This document shows, one piece after another, positions 43,907 to 52,382 of a stretch of DNA of 64,000 nucleotides (positions are counted from its first letter, which is position 1; every line of letters begins with the position of its first letter). The notes beneath the pieces were generated by a model that worked only from the letters and a program-made list of their open reading frames with translations, searched no databases and was not told the DNA's origin. A program made the translations under genes and the position numbers. The DNA is from Njordibacter sp937773555 (GTDB taxonomy: Bacteria; Pseudomonadota; Gammaproteobacteria; Pseudomonadales; Balneatricaceae). The stretch covers positions 2,666,001 through 2,730,000 of the forward strand of contig NZ_CP159830.1 of the NCBI RefSeq assembly GCF_047730085.1, in the 5' to 3' direction.

Positions 43907-46852
43907 CTAGATAATGTGTGCGGCGCTCCAATTGTTAAGGGCTTTTTGGGAAGCTTTTACCAGGTCTGGCAAATCTTCTAGAATCAAATCGATACTCGTA
44001 GGCTGACCATGCTTTGCTTGGCTTTCCAGCTGGTTAATCAATTGATGTAATGTCTCAAGTCCCAAACTACCCGCAGCATTTTTAAAATTGTGTGCTGAGT
44101 CACTTAGTTTCACCCAATCCTCTTGTTGCCGTGCAATTTCTAGTACCTCCATATTATCATTACAAGCTTGAGTGAAAAGGCTAACCATTTCTAACAAACA
44201 GGTTTTACCCAACACACTGAGGTCATCGTTAAGCAATTTTTCGTTAACTAACTGAATTTCTGCTTCATGAGGCATAGATACCAGCTTCTCCTGAGCTTGA
44301 CTAACACCTAATAGCAAATCATTTAGCCGTTCTGGGTCTATGGGTTTGCCCACAAACCCATCTAGCCCTGAGCTTAAATAAGAATCAACCTCCTCTGGAA
44401 AAATATGTGCAGACATGGCGATAATTGGAATCTTTAGCCCCAAGCGTTTGTGAACTTGATGCATTCGCAGGGTAGTTTCAACACCGTCCATGCCGGGCAT
44501 ACTAATGTCCATTAAAATAATGTCGAAGTGGTTTTCTGCTAGCGCTAGAGCCTCAAACCCATTTTTGGCCAACGTCACTTTGTGTCCCTCATGGCTCAGA
44601 TAACCTTCTACAACGATCCGACCAATCTCATTATCTTCTACCAACAATATATTCATACACGTTAAAACTGCGGCAGTCTCAGCGACACTAGGCGTTGAAG
44701 ATATGTATTCTAAATCTGGCCAATAGGGTAATTCAAACCATACATTTGAGCCTTGTTTTACATCATTTTCAACGCGGCTACAAATGCCAATAGTGCCTTC
44801 CATGGCTTCCACCAAGGTTTTACAAATAGACAATCCTAAACCAGTGCCTCCAAAACGTCTCGAGGTGGATGCATCATATTGGGTAAACGGCTGAAACAGC
44901 GTCTGGCGCATGTCTTGTGGAATGCCTAAACCAGTATCTCTTACTTCAAAACGCAAGCGTTCAATTAAACTGTCGTCTTCAATCAAACTCACATAAAGCT
45001 CAATGTAGCCTACGCTGGTGAATTTAATGGCATTACCCAGTAAGTTAAATAATACTTGTTGGACCTTACCCTGATCACCTAAAAGGGTTTGTTGTCTAAG
45101 TTGCTGTGGGATATGCACGTCTAACTGCAGTCCTTTTTCAGCCGCTGCACCAGACATTAGGGCTATCATGTTCGCCTCTACCTTAACTAGCTGGTAGGGC
45201 AGATTTTCCATCTGCATATTCCCTTGCTCTACCTTGGCATAATCTAGGATGCCATTCAAAATACCTAATAAAGCTTCAGCAGCAGCCTGACTTAGGCCTA
45301 TATATTCCGTTTGCTGAGTATCTAATTGTGTTTTTTGCAATAACCTTAAGGTGCCTAGCACACCACTTAAAGGTGTCCGTACCTCATGGCTCATAGTAGC
45401 TAAAAATGCGGTTTTAGCTTGGTTTGCTCGCTCTGCTTCCGTACGAGCAAGCTGATGCTTTCCAGCTGTCGCCAAAAGCTCCTGATTAAGCTGCTGAAGC
45501 TGTCCCGTGCGCATTTGGATCTCTTGTTCAAGCTCAGACTGATAGTTCCTTAGACGCAATTCTACAGCTTCTTGTTGCTGTTCTAGCTGCTGGCGAGCGC
45601 GGGCATTTTCTTTAAACACCTGCACAGTTTTAGCTAAGCGCCCTAGCTCATCATGGCCACTAATTTGCAATTGATAGTCTAAGTTGCCTTGAGCTACGGC
45701 TAAGAAGGCTTGGTTTAACTGGGTTAATCGATGGAAAAGATTACGTTTGACATAAAACCACAAAACACTGATTGCCACTACAGCTAAAATTAAACACGCT
45801 ATCAGTAATATGTTGCGACCATTAGCTACCGCAGTGCGAGCTTCATCTGTAGCCTTCTGTACTTTTGCCCCTGCAGCTCTGCTAGCGCTGTCTGCTTGCT
45901 CATTAAATGCTTTAGTCAATTTAACACTGGCATTGTTCAATACCACTAATTGGTTGAGCACATTAATGTTACTTCGCTGCAAGGCAAATAGGTTATCTGC
46001 GGTAGTGGAGGCAATGTTAGTTTTCACCACCGACAGCAAATCTAACCCTTGCTGGCGGCGACCTGGGTCATTCACTTCGGCAACCCGGCGCTGAAGCACC
46101 ACCATATTGAGTTGAATGTCCTGCTTAATTTTATATAACGCGGCTAAAGTGGTTTGTTTAGGCAGTAGGGTTAGCAAACCCATTAAGCTTGCAGAACGCT
46201 GGCGCAGTTCGTACATCCTGTCCATATGGTCTAAATCAACCTCAATGAGGCGATCAAAGGCAATATACAAAGCATCCTGCCCTGCGTCACTCTTGGCATC
46301 GGCTAAGTCATATAAACTAGACGCCACTGCCGTGGTCATGGTGTTCGCATTAGCTACCAAGGAGGTGCTGATATCATGAATCTTGCTCATTGCAAGTAAG
46401 GTTTTATTTTGTAGCACGCTCGCTTTTTGCAAATAGTCTAGTCGTCGTTCCACTAAACTAATTTGGCGCACTAAGTTATTACTGATATTCACGCTCATGC
46501 TCTGCAATACCAAGCTTTCAAAAGGGTAGTCGCTGGCGCCGCCAAGCCAAATAGATGAATCCCTGAGTTGCTGTAATTGATATTCGATAGTCGCAGTGAT
46601 TTTTTTACGTTCAGGCTCATTAGTCACACCTAACAGTGCTGGGGCGGCGGTGGCTAAACTAGCGTTAATCTCTGTTAAGCTGTGGGCCGCAATAATACTG
46701 GGTATGGCCTCATCAATCACCGAGTTTTGTTTACTGGCCACCCGCTCATAACCCTGCCAACCAATTACGGCAGCAACTAATAACAAACTAATGGTTAAGA
46801 TCATAGCCAACAGTAATTTACTGCCGACGCCAAGGTTGACAGCCATAGGCAC
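43907..46852 (-). CDS. torS: TorS, tripartite hybrid sensor kinase
   Basis: 981 residues, near E. coli TorS (about 914). Order: TM helix (about 13-33), long helical periplasmic domain (34-345), TM helix (about 348-368), HAMP, coiled coil, histidine kinase with phosphoacceptor His489 (TMSHEVRTPLSG), ATPase domain (NLLGNAIKFT; GTGLGLSI), receiver with Asp782 (ILMDISMPGMDG), and a phosphotransfer domain with His921 (AHNFKNAAGSLG). The four-step His-Asp-His relay to a separate regulator is intact. The partner TorT gene is divergent, 98 bases away. Confidence 0.85.
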   Translation of the reverse strand: MPMAVNLGVGSKLLLAMILTISLLLVAAVIGWQGYERVASKQNSVIDEAIPSIIAAHSLTEINASLATAAPALLGVTNEPERKKITATIEYQLQQLRDSSIWLGGASDYPFESLVLQSMSVNISNNLVRQISLVERRLDYLQKASVLQNKTLLAMSKIHDISTSLVANANTMTTAVASSLYDLADAKSDAGQDALYIAFDRLIEVDLDHMDRMYELRQRSASLMGLLTLLPKQTTLAALYKIKQDIQLNMVVLQRRVAEVNDPGRRQQGLDLLSVVKTNIASTTADNLFALQRSNINVLNQLVVLNNASVKLTKAFNEQADSASRAAGAKVQKATDEARTAVANGRNILLIACLILAVVAISVLWFYVKRNLFHRLTQLNQAFLAVAQGNLDYQLQISGHDELGRLAKTVQVFKENARARQQLEQQQEAVELRLRNYQSELEQEIQMRTGQLQQLNQELLATAGKHQLARTEAERANQAKTAFLATMSHEVRTPLSGVLGTLRLLQKTQLDTQQTEYIGLSQAAAEALLGILNGILDYAKVEQGNMQMENLPYQLVKVEANMIALMSGAAAEKGLQLDVHIPQQLRQQTLLGDQGKVQQVLFNLLGNAIKFTSVGYIELYVSLIEDDSLIERLRFEVRDTGLGIPQDMRQTLFQPFTQYDASTSRRFGGTGLGLSICKTLVEAMEGTIGICSRVENDVKQGSNVWFELPYWPDLEYISSTPSVAETAAVLTCMNILLVEDNEIGRIVVEGYLSHEGHKVTLAKNGFEALALAENHFDIILMDISMPGMDGVETTLRMHQVHKRLGLKIPIIAMSAHIFPEEVDSYLSSGLDGFVGKPIDPERLNDLLLGVSQAQEKLVSMPHEAEIQLVNEKLLNDDLSVLGKTCLLEMVSLFTQACNDNMEVLEIARQQEDWVKLSDSAHNFKNAAGSLGLETLHQLINQLESQAKHGQPTSIDLILEDLPDLVKASQKALNNWSAAHII

Positions 46853-46950
46853 TCAGAAGGTAGACTAACGTAGGCGTAAAATAACACAATACGCTCTAGT
46901 ACCGCAGCCGATTTTCACCCTTAAATGTACCACCTGAGGTAGTTAACACC

Positions 46951-48015
46951 ATGATTTTTCGTTTAACACACTGTTTAAGTTTAGTTTTCTGCTTTGGGAT
47001 TAGTTTGCCCGCCTATGCAGTGTGGGACATTGTGGCGTGGGATCCACCATTTGATTATCAAGGTCAGATGCGGCCGTTGTTATACCAACCCATAGAAAAA
47101 GCCACTCAACCGTGGCACTTGTGTGTGACCTATCCTCACCTTAAAGACCCATACTGGCTTAGTGTCAACTACGGAATGGTGGAAGAAGTGAAGCGTCTAG
47201 GCGTTAACATGACGGTTCTCGAAGCTGGAGGTTACCCTCAACTAAGTACCCAAATAGAGCAGCTTAAGCATTGCACCAACTCTGCCAGTGATGCCATTAT
47301 TGTGGGTACAGTGTCTTTTAACGGGCTGTCGCCTAGTATTCGCAAAATTGCGCAAACCACTCCCGTTGTGGCAGCTGTCAACGACATTGAAAACATAGGC
47401 ATAAGTGCTAAAGCAGCCGTTTCTTGGTACAGCATGGGGGAAAAAGTAGGGCAGTACCTTGCCCAACGTCACCCCATCAAAGGGGACAATGAGGCTAAGG
47501 TAGCGTGGTTTCCTGGCCCAAAAGAATCGGGTTGGGTGAAATTTATTGATGACGGCTTTCACGATGGCATTGCTGGTTCAGGAGTGCAGATAGTCGCAGT
47601 GAAATGGGGGGATACTGGTAAGGAAATTCAACGTAATTTGCTCCAAGAAGTACTAGAAGAGACTAGTGATTTTGATTACATTGTGGGCACAGCACTTACA
47701 GCAGATGTGGCCGTCAGCGAACTACTTAGCCGCAATTTACGTGGTAAAATTGATATTGTATCGACCTACTTTACCCATAATGTATTTCGCGGTATTAAGC
47801 GGGGGCACATTTTAGCTGCACCCACAGATTCACCTGTGTTGCAGGGCCGTTTAGCCGTCGATCAGGCTGTGCGCATTCTTGAAGGAAAGCTGACAGAGCG
47901 CCACCTTAGTCCACGAATAGTTATGATAGATCAATACAACGTAGGCCAGTTCAATACTGAAAATTCACTAGCACCTGCCTCTTTCTGGCCTACTTTTGAA
48001 GTTATTTCAGACTAA
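46951..48015 (+). CDS. torT: TorT, periplasmic TMAO-binding partner of TorS
   Basis: 354 residues. Signal peptide cleaved near PAYA (residue 24), then a type I periplasmic binding protein fold. It carries segments I recognise from E. coli TorT: HLCVTYPHLKDPYWLSVNYGM, VLEAGGYPQLSTQIEQL, GKEIQRNLLQEVLEE and GTALTADVAVSE. TorT binds TMAO and, together with TorS, starts the relay. It lies between torS and a glycosyltransferase unit; no torCAD or other TMAO reductase genes are in the window. Confidence 0.85.
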   Translation: MIFRLTHCLSLVFCFGISLPAYAVWDIVAWDPPFDYQGQMRPLLYQPIEKATQPWHLCVTYPHLKDPYWLSVNYGMVEEVKRLGVNMTVLEAGGYPQLSTQIEQLKHCTNSASDAIIVGTVSFNGLSPSIRKIAQTTPVVAAVNDIENIGISAKAAVSWYSMGEKVGQYLAQRHPIKGDNEAKVAWFPGPKESGWVKFIDDGFHDGIAGSGVQIVAVKWGDTGKEIQRNLLQEVLEETSDFDYIVGTALTADVAVSELLSRNLRGKIDIVSTYFTHNVFRGIKRGHILAAPTDSPVLQGRLAVDQAVRILEGKLTERHLSPRIVMIDQYNVGQFNTENSLAPASFWPTFEVISD

Positions 48016-49463
48016 GGAGCAAGAAAAGCTAACTTAAAGCGCATGTTTTCAATACGTGGTTGCAGCCTTGCTCCAAACTGGGCAACAGTGGTTTCCCACT
48101 GATTTGTTGGCACCGCCACGAATATGCCTTTTTGTTGAATGGCTAAGTTTTCAAGCTGGTCTAGCTGAACAGGTTTAGCCTTGTCATGGCTATAAAAGCG
48201 GGCAGAGAACTCTAACTTAGAGCCAAGATAGTAAAGCCTGGACCAATTATGGTTATCACCATTTTGGGGTTGTTGTGCAACATATTCAGCGATCCGCTTT
48301 TCGGTTTTCATCAAATCATTGTTATTTGCAACCAACACACTAAATACTAGCCCAGCAACAGGCATAAACCACATGACTAGGTTGAAGCCAAGCTGACGCC
48401 ATTGTTTACCATTATTGAGTTTCACCATAGCCCAACCCATTAAGAAGGCAAACGCTGGCATCGATGGAAGCACATAGGTCCAGATAACATTGCCAGCAGG
48501 GGTGAAAAATACAGGTGTTACCAACGCCCATAACAACGCATAAATGACCACTGGCTGCTTAACAGCATGCCATACTGTTAGGCGCCAGCTTGTTCTAAAC
48601 ATATGGCCTATTAATAAAAGTAGAGCTAGTGGCCCCCAAGGTAAAGACCCCGCTAACCAGTGCAACCAAATCATACCTTTTGGTTCTTTGTGCGCATGAC
48701 CATATAAATCACCCACCCAACCTGGGTCTACAAAGCGCATAAAATGCTCGCCTACAATAAAGTAGTTAATAAACCCTGGGGTTTTTAATTCAGCTAATAT
48801 GTACCATGGTAAGGCGATAATTAAGGTTAATAAAGTACCCTTAACCCAAGGCATAGCCCGTAAGTAAAACATCAGTTTACCCTGCAGCAATACCCATAAA
48901 CCGATAGGTGCACCGCTAATCACTATTGCCAGAGGGCCTTTGGCTAACAAACCAATACCTAAACCAATAAAAAACCCATAACGCCAATACCAGACATTCT
49001 CTTTAGGTGCCAAATAAAACGCCACCATAGACCAAGTGGTTCCCAACGCCAAGTAGGGGTCTGTCATCACCGTGCCTGCTGCTAAAAAGGTGAGTACCAT
49101 GCCGCAGTACACCACTGAACTCGCATAGGCAACATGGGGATTAACTACAGAAGCAGCAAGCCGCCAAAGCATCCATACCGTGGCTAAAAACGCCAAAAGT
49201 GCAGGTAGCCGGCCAGCAAATTCGTTGATGCCAAATAGCTTAAACGAAATAGCTTGGGCCCAGAAAGACAGAGGTGGTTTTCCCCAAAAAGGCACACCTG
49301 GTTCAAACCACGGAGTGATCCAGTCATTCGTGGTCATCATTAACCGGGCTATTTCAGCGTACCTAGGCTCTGTAGTATCAGCAAATGGCACCACTACCAT
49401 GGCGATGATGCGCACCAATAATAAGGCACCTAATAACCAAATGATATTAGTCCTTTGTAACAT
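48012..49463 (-). CDS. ArnT/PMT-like membrane glycosyltransferase
   Basis: 483 residues, a polytopic GT83/PMT-type enzyme. N-terminal ADTTEPRYAEIARLMM contains the conserved acidic DxxEPRY motif and is followed by PFWGKPPLSFW, both typical of ArnT-like transferases that use undecaprenyl-phosphate sugars. Moving a sugar onto lipid A or another periplasmic acceptor is likely. No arnBCAD aminoarabinose genes accompany it, so the sugar is not assured to be aminoarabinose. Overlaps the next gene's end by 17 bases. Confidence 0.78.
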   Translation of the reverse strand: MLQRTNIIWLLGALLLVRIIAMVVVPFADTTEPRYAEIARLMMTTNDWITPWFEPGVPFWGKPPLSFWAQAISFKLFGINEFAGRLPALLAFLATVWMLWRLAASVVNPHVAYASSVVYCGMVLTFLAAGTVMTDPYLALGTTWSMVAFYLAPKENVWYWRYGFFIGLGIGLLAKGPLAIVISGAPIGLWVLLQGKLMFYLRAMPWVKGTLLTLIIALPWYILAELKTPGFINYFIVGEHFMRFVDPGWVGDLYGHAHKEPKGMIWLHWLAGSLPWGPLALLLLIGHMFRTSWRLTVWHAVKQPVVIYALLWALVTPVFFTPAGNVIWTYVLPSMPAFAFLMGWAMVKLNNGKQWRQLGFNLVMWFMPVAGLVFSVLVANNNDLMKTEKRIAEYVAQQPQNGDNHNWSRLYYLGSKLEFSARFYSHDKAKPVQLDQLENLAIQQKGIFVAVPTNQWETTVAQFGARLQPRIENMRFKLAFLAP

Positions 49464-50496
49464 TAATTGGTGTCCCTTCTAATGCTATAGATGTGTGTTT
49501 ACTAGGTCTTTGCACAGACTTTTGCACCACATCTTGAATAATAAATAGTGGCCGTTGTTTGGCCTCGAAATAGGTTTTTCCCACATACTCACCCAACACA
49601 CCTATGGAGAGTAATTGCACCCCTCCTAAAAAAGTAATCATGGCGATAATGGTTGGAAATCCAGCAGAGTCATTACCAAAAAGGAGCGCTTCAACCACGA
49701 TCCAAGCACCATAAAAGCCACCTAATGCTGCCGTCACAAGGCCCAGCAGCACCATAGCCCTGAGTGGCGCAACAGAAAAAGACGTAATTCCTTCAAAGGC
49801 CAAGCCAAATAAGTTGAAATAGTTCCACTTGGTTTCTCCTGCAGCACGATCGGCCACATCATACTCCATCACATGAGTGGGATAACCCACCCAAGCAAAT
49901 AAGCCTTTCATGTATCGATTACGCTCTGGTAACTGGTTAAGTGAATCCAGTGATCTACGACTCATGAGGCGAAAATCTCCAGTATCTTCAGGGATGCTCA
50001 TAGGGCCAGTAATACGATTCATAATACGATAATAAATATATGAACCCGATTTCTTAACCCACGACTCCCCCTCTCGATTAAGCCGCTTCATAGCCACTAT
50101 GTCAGCGCCATCACGCCATTTCTCTAGCATTTCTGGAATCAATTCTGGAGGGTTTTGTAAATCTGCGTCGAGCACAATTATAACATCCCCCCCGGCTTGC
50201 TCTAAACCAGCAGACAAGGCAGCCTCTTTACCAAAGTTACGAGATAAAATAACAGCTTTTACACATTCATCATGTTGCGCTTGTTGGACCAGGTAACTAG
50301 CACTAGCATCCTTACTACCATCATCTACCATCACTATTTCATAGGCTAAGTTAATGCTATGCATAACTTTTCTTACACGTTCAAACAATAGCGGCAAAAC
50401 TTCAATTTCGTTATACACAGGAATTACTAAGGAAATCATGGGAGTGGCAACAATTGGATCTACCTTAGTTGTTCCACTAGGTGTTTGATTTTGCAC
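49447..50496 (-). CDS. GtrB/ArnC-like family 2 glycosyltransferase
   Basis: 349 residues. Cytoplasmic GT2 domain (MISLVIPVYNEIEVLPLLFERV; VILDADLQNPPELIPEML with the DxD motif; EDTGDFRLMSRR) followed by two membrane helices near residues 240-260 and 275-300. Such proteins charge undecaprenyl phosphate with a sugar, which a GtrA-type flippase turns outward. Coupled with the neighbouring genes by overlaps of 17 and 20 bases. Confidence 0.85.
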   Translation of the reverse strand: MQNQTPSGTTKVDPIVATPMISLVIPVYNEIEVLPLLFERVRKVMHSINLAYEIVMVDDGSKDASASYLVQQAQHDECVKAVILSRNFGKEAALSAGLEQAGGDVIIVLDADLQNPPELIPEMLEKWRDGADIVAMKRLNREGESWVKKSGSYIYYRIMNRITGPMSIPEDTGDFRLMSRRSLDSLNQLPERNRYMKGLFAWVGYPTHVMEYDVADRAAGETKWNYFNLFGLAFEGITSFSVAPLRAMVLLGLVTAALGGFYGAWIVVEALLFGNDSAGFPTIIAMITFLGGVQLLSIGVLGEYVGKTYFEAKQRPLFIIQDVVQKSVQRPSKHTSIALEGTPINVTKD

Positions 50497-50884
50497 GGAA
50501 CACTACCTTTTTATACAACAGAAAATTAACTACCATGACCACAGCTGTAGTGGCCACCTGGGCCACCAACGGGTCTAGAAAAACGTCACCGTAAAGGCTA
50601 TAGAACAGTACTAAGTTTAGCAGCCAACTCACCAACACAGCTGGAGCATAAGCTAACAGCGCTTGTTTATGTTGGCGCTTAGTTTTAAAAGTGAAAAAAT
50701 ATTGTAAAAAATAATTCACGATAGCGCCTAAAAAAGCACCAATACTAGACGCCAGCACAGCGTCTACTTGAAGAAGAATTAAGCCCCATAATGCAGCCCA
50801 GTGGACTGCTGTAGCAATACCACCACTTACCAAAAAGCGAAGTACCAACTTAACAAGTGTTAACAACGATGCTGCGTTTGCCAT
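50477..50884 (-). CDS. GtrA-family membrane protein (lipid-linked sugar flippase)
   Basis: 135 residues, four membrane helices: LVLRFLVSGGIATAVHWA, then VDAVLASSIGAFLGAIVNYFLQYFFTF, the GtrA hallmark, and two C-terminal helices ending NFLLYKKVVFR. First gene of the three-gene gtrA-gtrB-arnT-like unit. Confidence 0.85.
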   Translation of the reverse strand: MANAASLLTLVKLVLRFLVSGGIATAVHWAALWGLILLQVDAVLASSIGAFLGAIVNYFLQYFFTFKTKRQHKQALLAYAPAVLVSWLLNLVLFYSLYGDVFLDPLVAQVATTAVVMVVNFLLYKKVVFRAKSNT

Positions 50885-51039
50885 CTAAAGGGCCAAATAT
50901 GAATTCTAGTAAGGCTAAGAGTGCAAAATTATAAAATAATTCCCCCGCCAGAACAATCAATCAATACACCAACCATAGACCGTGCTCACCCGCATGTTAT
51001 ATAGTGCGGCGATATTAAATTAGGAATAGGTTCCAGGCC

Positions 51040-51477
51040 ATGAGTAAAACTCAAAATTTACTATTAATCGCGTGCTTAGCACTCGTTACAGTATTGAGTA
51101 CCTATGTCTATTTAGCCAAAGAGAATAACGCCACTAAAAACAATATTACCCAGTGGTATAGTCAGGGCCAGGTGAACCAAGGGAAAGCTTTATATGCAAA
51201 CCACTGCGCTGCATGTCATGGCGACCAAGGTCAAGGGGCGCTAAACTGGACACAAGCTGATGCTGCGGGCATCCGCCCGGCACCCCCCTTAAATGGTAGT
51301 GGCCACGCTTGGCATCATTCTTTAGCAGATTTAACCCACACAGTCATCCAAGGCCGCGGCGCCATGCCAGCTTGGAAAGACACCCTTACAGAAGAAGAAA
51401 TTATGGCTACTTTAGCTTGGGCTCAAAGCCTATGGCCAGCCACAATCTACACTGCTTGGTCACAGGCAAACCCATGA
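51040..51477 (+). CDS. Membrane-anchored c-type cytochrome
   Basis: 145 residues with an N-terminal anchor helix (7-24) and one haem motif CAACH near residue 57; a methionine in GAMPAWKD is the likely sixth ligand. It is a clear relative of the lipoprotein cytochrome at 56990-57439: both share an NW-x-APP-NG-HAWHHSL region and a W-AxIY-x-W ending. Stop overlaps the EamA gene (ATGA). Confidence 0.85.
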   Translation: MSKTQNLLLIACLALVTVLSTYVYLAKENNATKNNITQWYSQGQVNQGKALYANHCAACHGDQGQGALNWTQADAAGIRPAPPLNGSGHAWHHSLADLTHTVIQGRGAMPAWKDTLTEEEIMATLAWAQSLWPATIYTAWSQANP

Positions 51478-52382
51478 CTCAATTAGTTGCACCCAGTGCA
51501 ACAATCCCCAACCACTTGTATCGTAATGGGGCCATCATGGTCATTATGTGCGGCCTATTGTGGAGTACTGCTGGTGTTGGCGTGCGTTATATCAGTGAGG
51601 CATCAGGCTGGCATATTGTTTTCTTTCGCTCTATTGGGTTAATCATTACTATATTTACAGTAATGGCGTGGCGTAACAAAGGTGACCTCATAACCCCTTT
51701 AAAGCGTACCAATAAGCTTAGCCTGCTAGCTGGCGTCTTTTTGGGCGCTTCATTTTTTGGCAACATTTTTGCACTTCTCCATACTAGTGTAGCCAACGTC
51801 ACCTTTCTGTTGAGTTCATCACCATTTATTGCTGCCTTGCTGGGATGGTTTATCCTCGGTGAGCGCGTTAAAAACCGCACTTGGGCCGCCATTGCGCTCA
51901 CTAGCGTGGGCGTTAGCGTGATGGTTGGTAATGCCCTAAGTGGCGACGGTATTATCGGTATGGCTTTTGCACTCATGATGGCAGTTTTTTATGCTGCATT
52001 TAGCGTAATCTTTCGCCGCGGCAAAGGCAGCGATATGTTGCCTGCAGCAGTGGTTGGTGGCTTGTTCTCCATGCTCGTAGCGGCTGTCGCTATTGACGAT
52101 TTTGCTATCAGCTGGGTAGACCTTAGTATTTGTTTAGCTCTGGGTGTTTTTCAAATGGGATTAGCCCTGGTGTTATTTATTTCTGGGTCAAAACACGTTT
52201 CTGCAGCAGAGCTAACCTTGCTAACAATGCTTGAAGTGATATTAAGCCCTATTTGGGTTTGGTTTTTGTTTAATGAGCACCCCGGTAATTGGACGTTAGT
52301 TGGTGGTAGCATAATTATGCTGGGCGTTATGGTACAAGCCATTGGCGCCCGCCGCAGTGACGCTCAACCCCAAGTGCTCTAG
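51474..52382 (+). CDS. EamA/DMT-superfamily transporter
   Basis: 302 residues with about ten membrane helices in two EamA repeats (GLLWSTAGVGVRYISEASGW; AALLGWFILGERVKNRTW; FLFNEHPGNWTLVGGSIIMLG). Members export amino acids or other metabolites. The start at 51474 avoids a long frame-shifted extension through the cytochrome gene. It ends directly against the copA stop. Confidence 0.8.
   Translation: MTQLVAPSATIPNHLYRNGAIMVIMCGLLWSTAGVGVRYISEASGWHIVFFRSIGLIITIFTVMAWRNKGDLITPLKRTNKLSLLAGVFLGASFFGNIFALLHTSVANVTFLLSSSPFIAALLGWFILGERVKNRTWAAIALTSVGVSVMVGNALSGDGIIGMAFALMMAVFYAAFSVIFRRGKGSDMLPAAVVGGLFSMLVAAVAIDDFAISWVDLSICLALGVFQMGLALVLFISGSKHVSAAELTLLTMLEVILSPIWVWFLFNEHPGNWTLVGGSIIMLGVMVQAIGARRSDAQPQVL

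Noticed and set aside
51309..51473. N-terminal extension of the EamA transporter
   Set aside because: It is the shifted frame of the cytochrome gene; the ATGA junction at 51474 gives the proper start.
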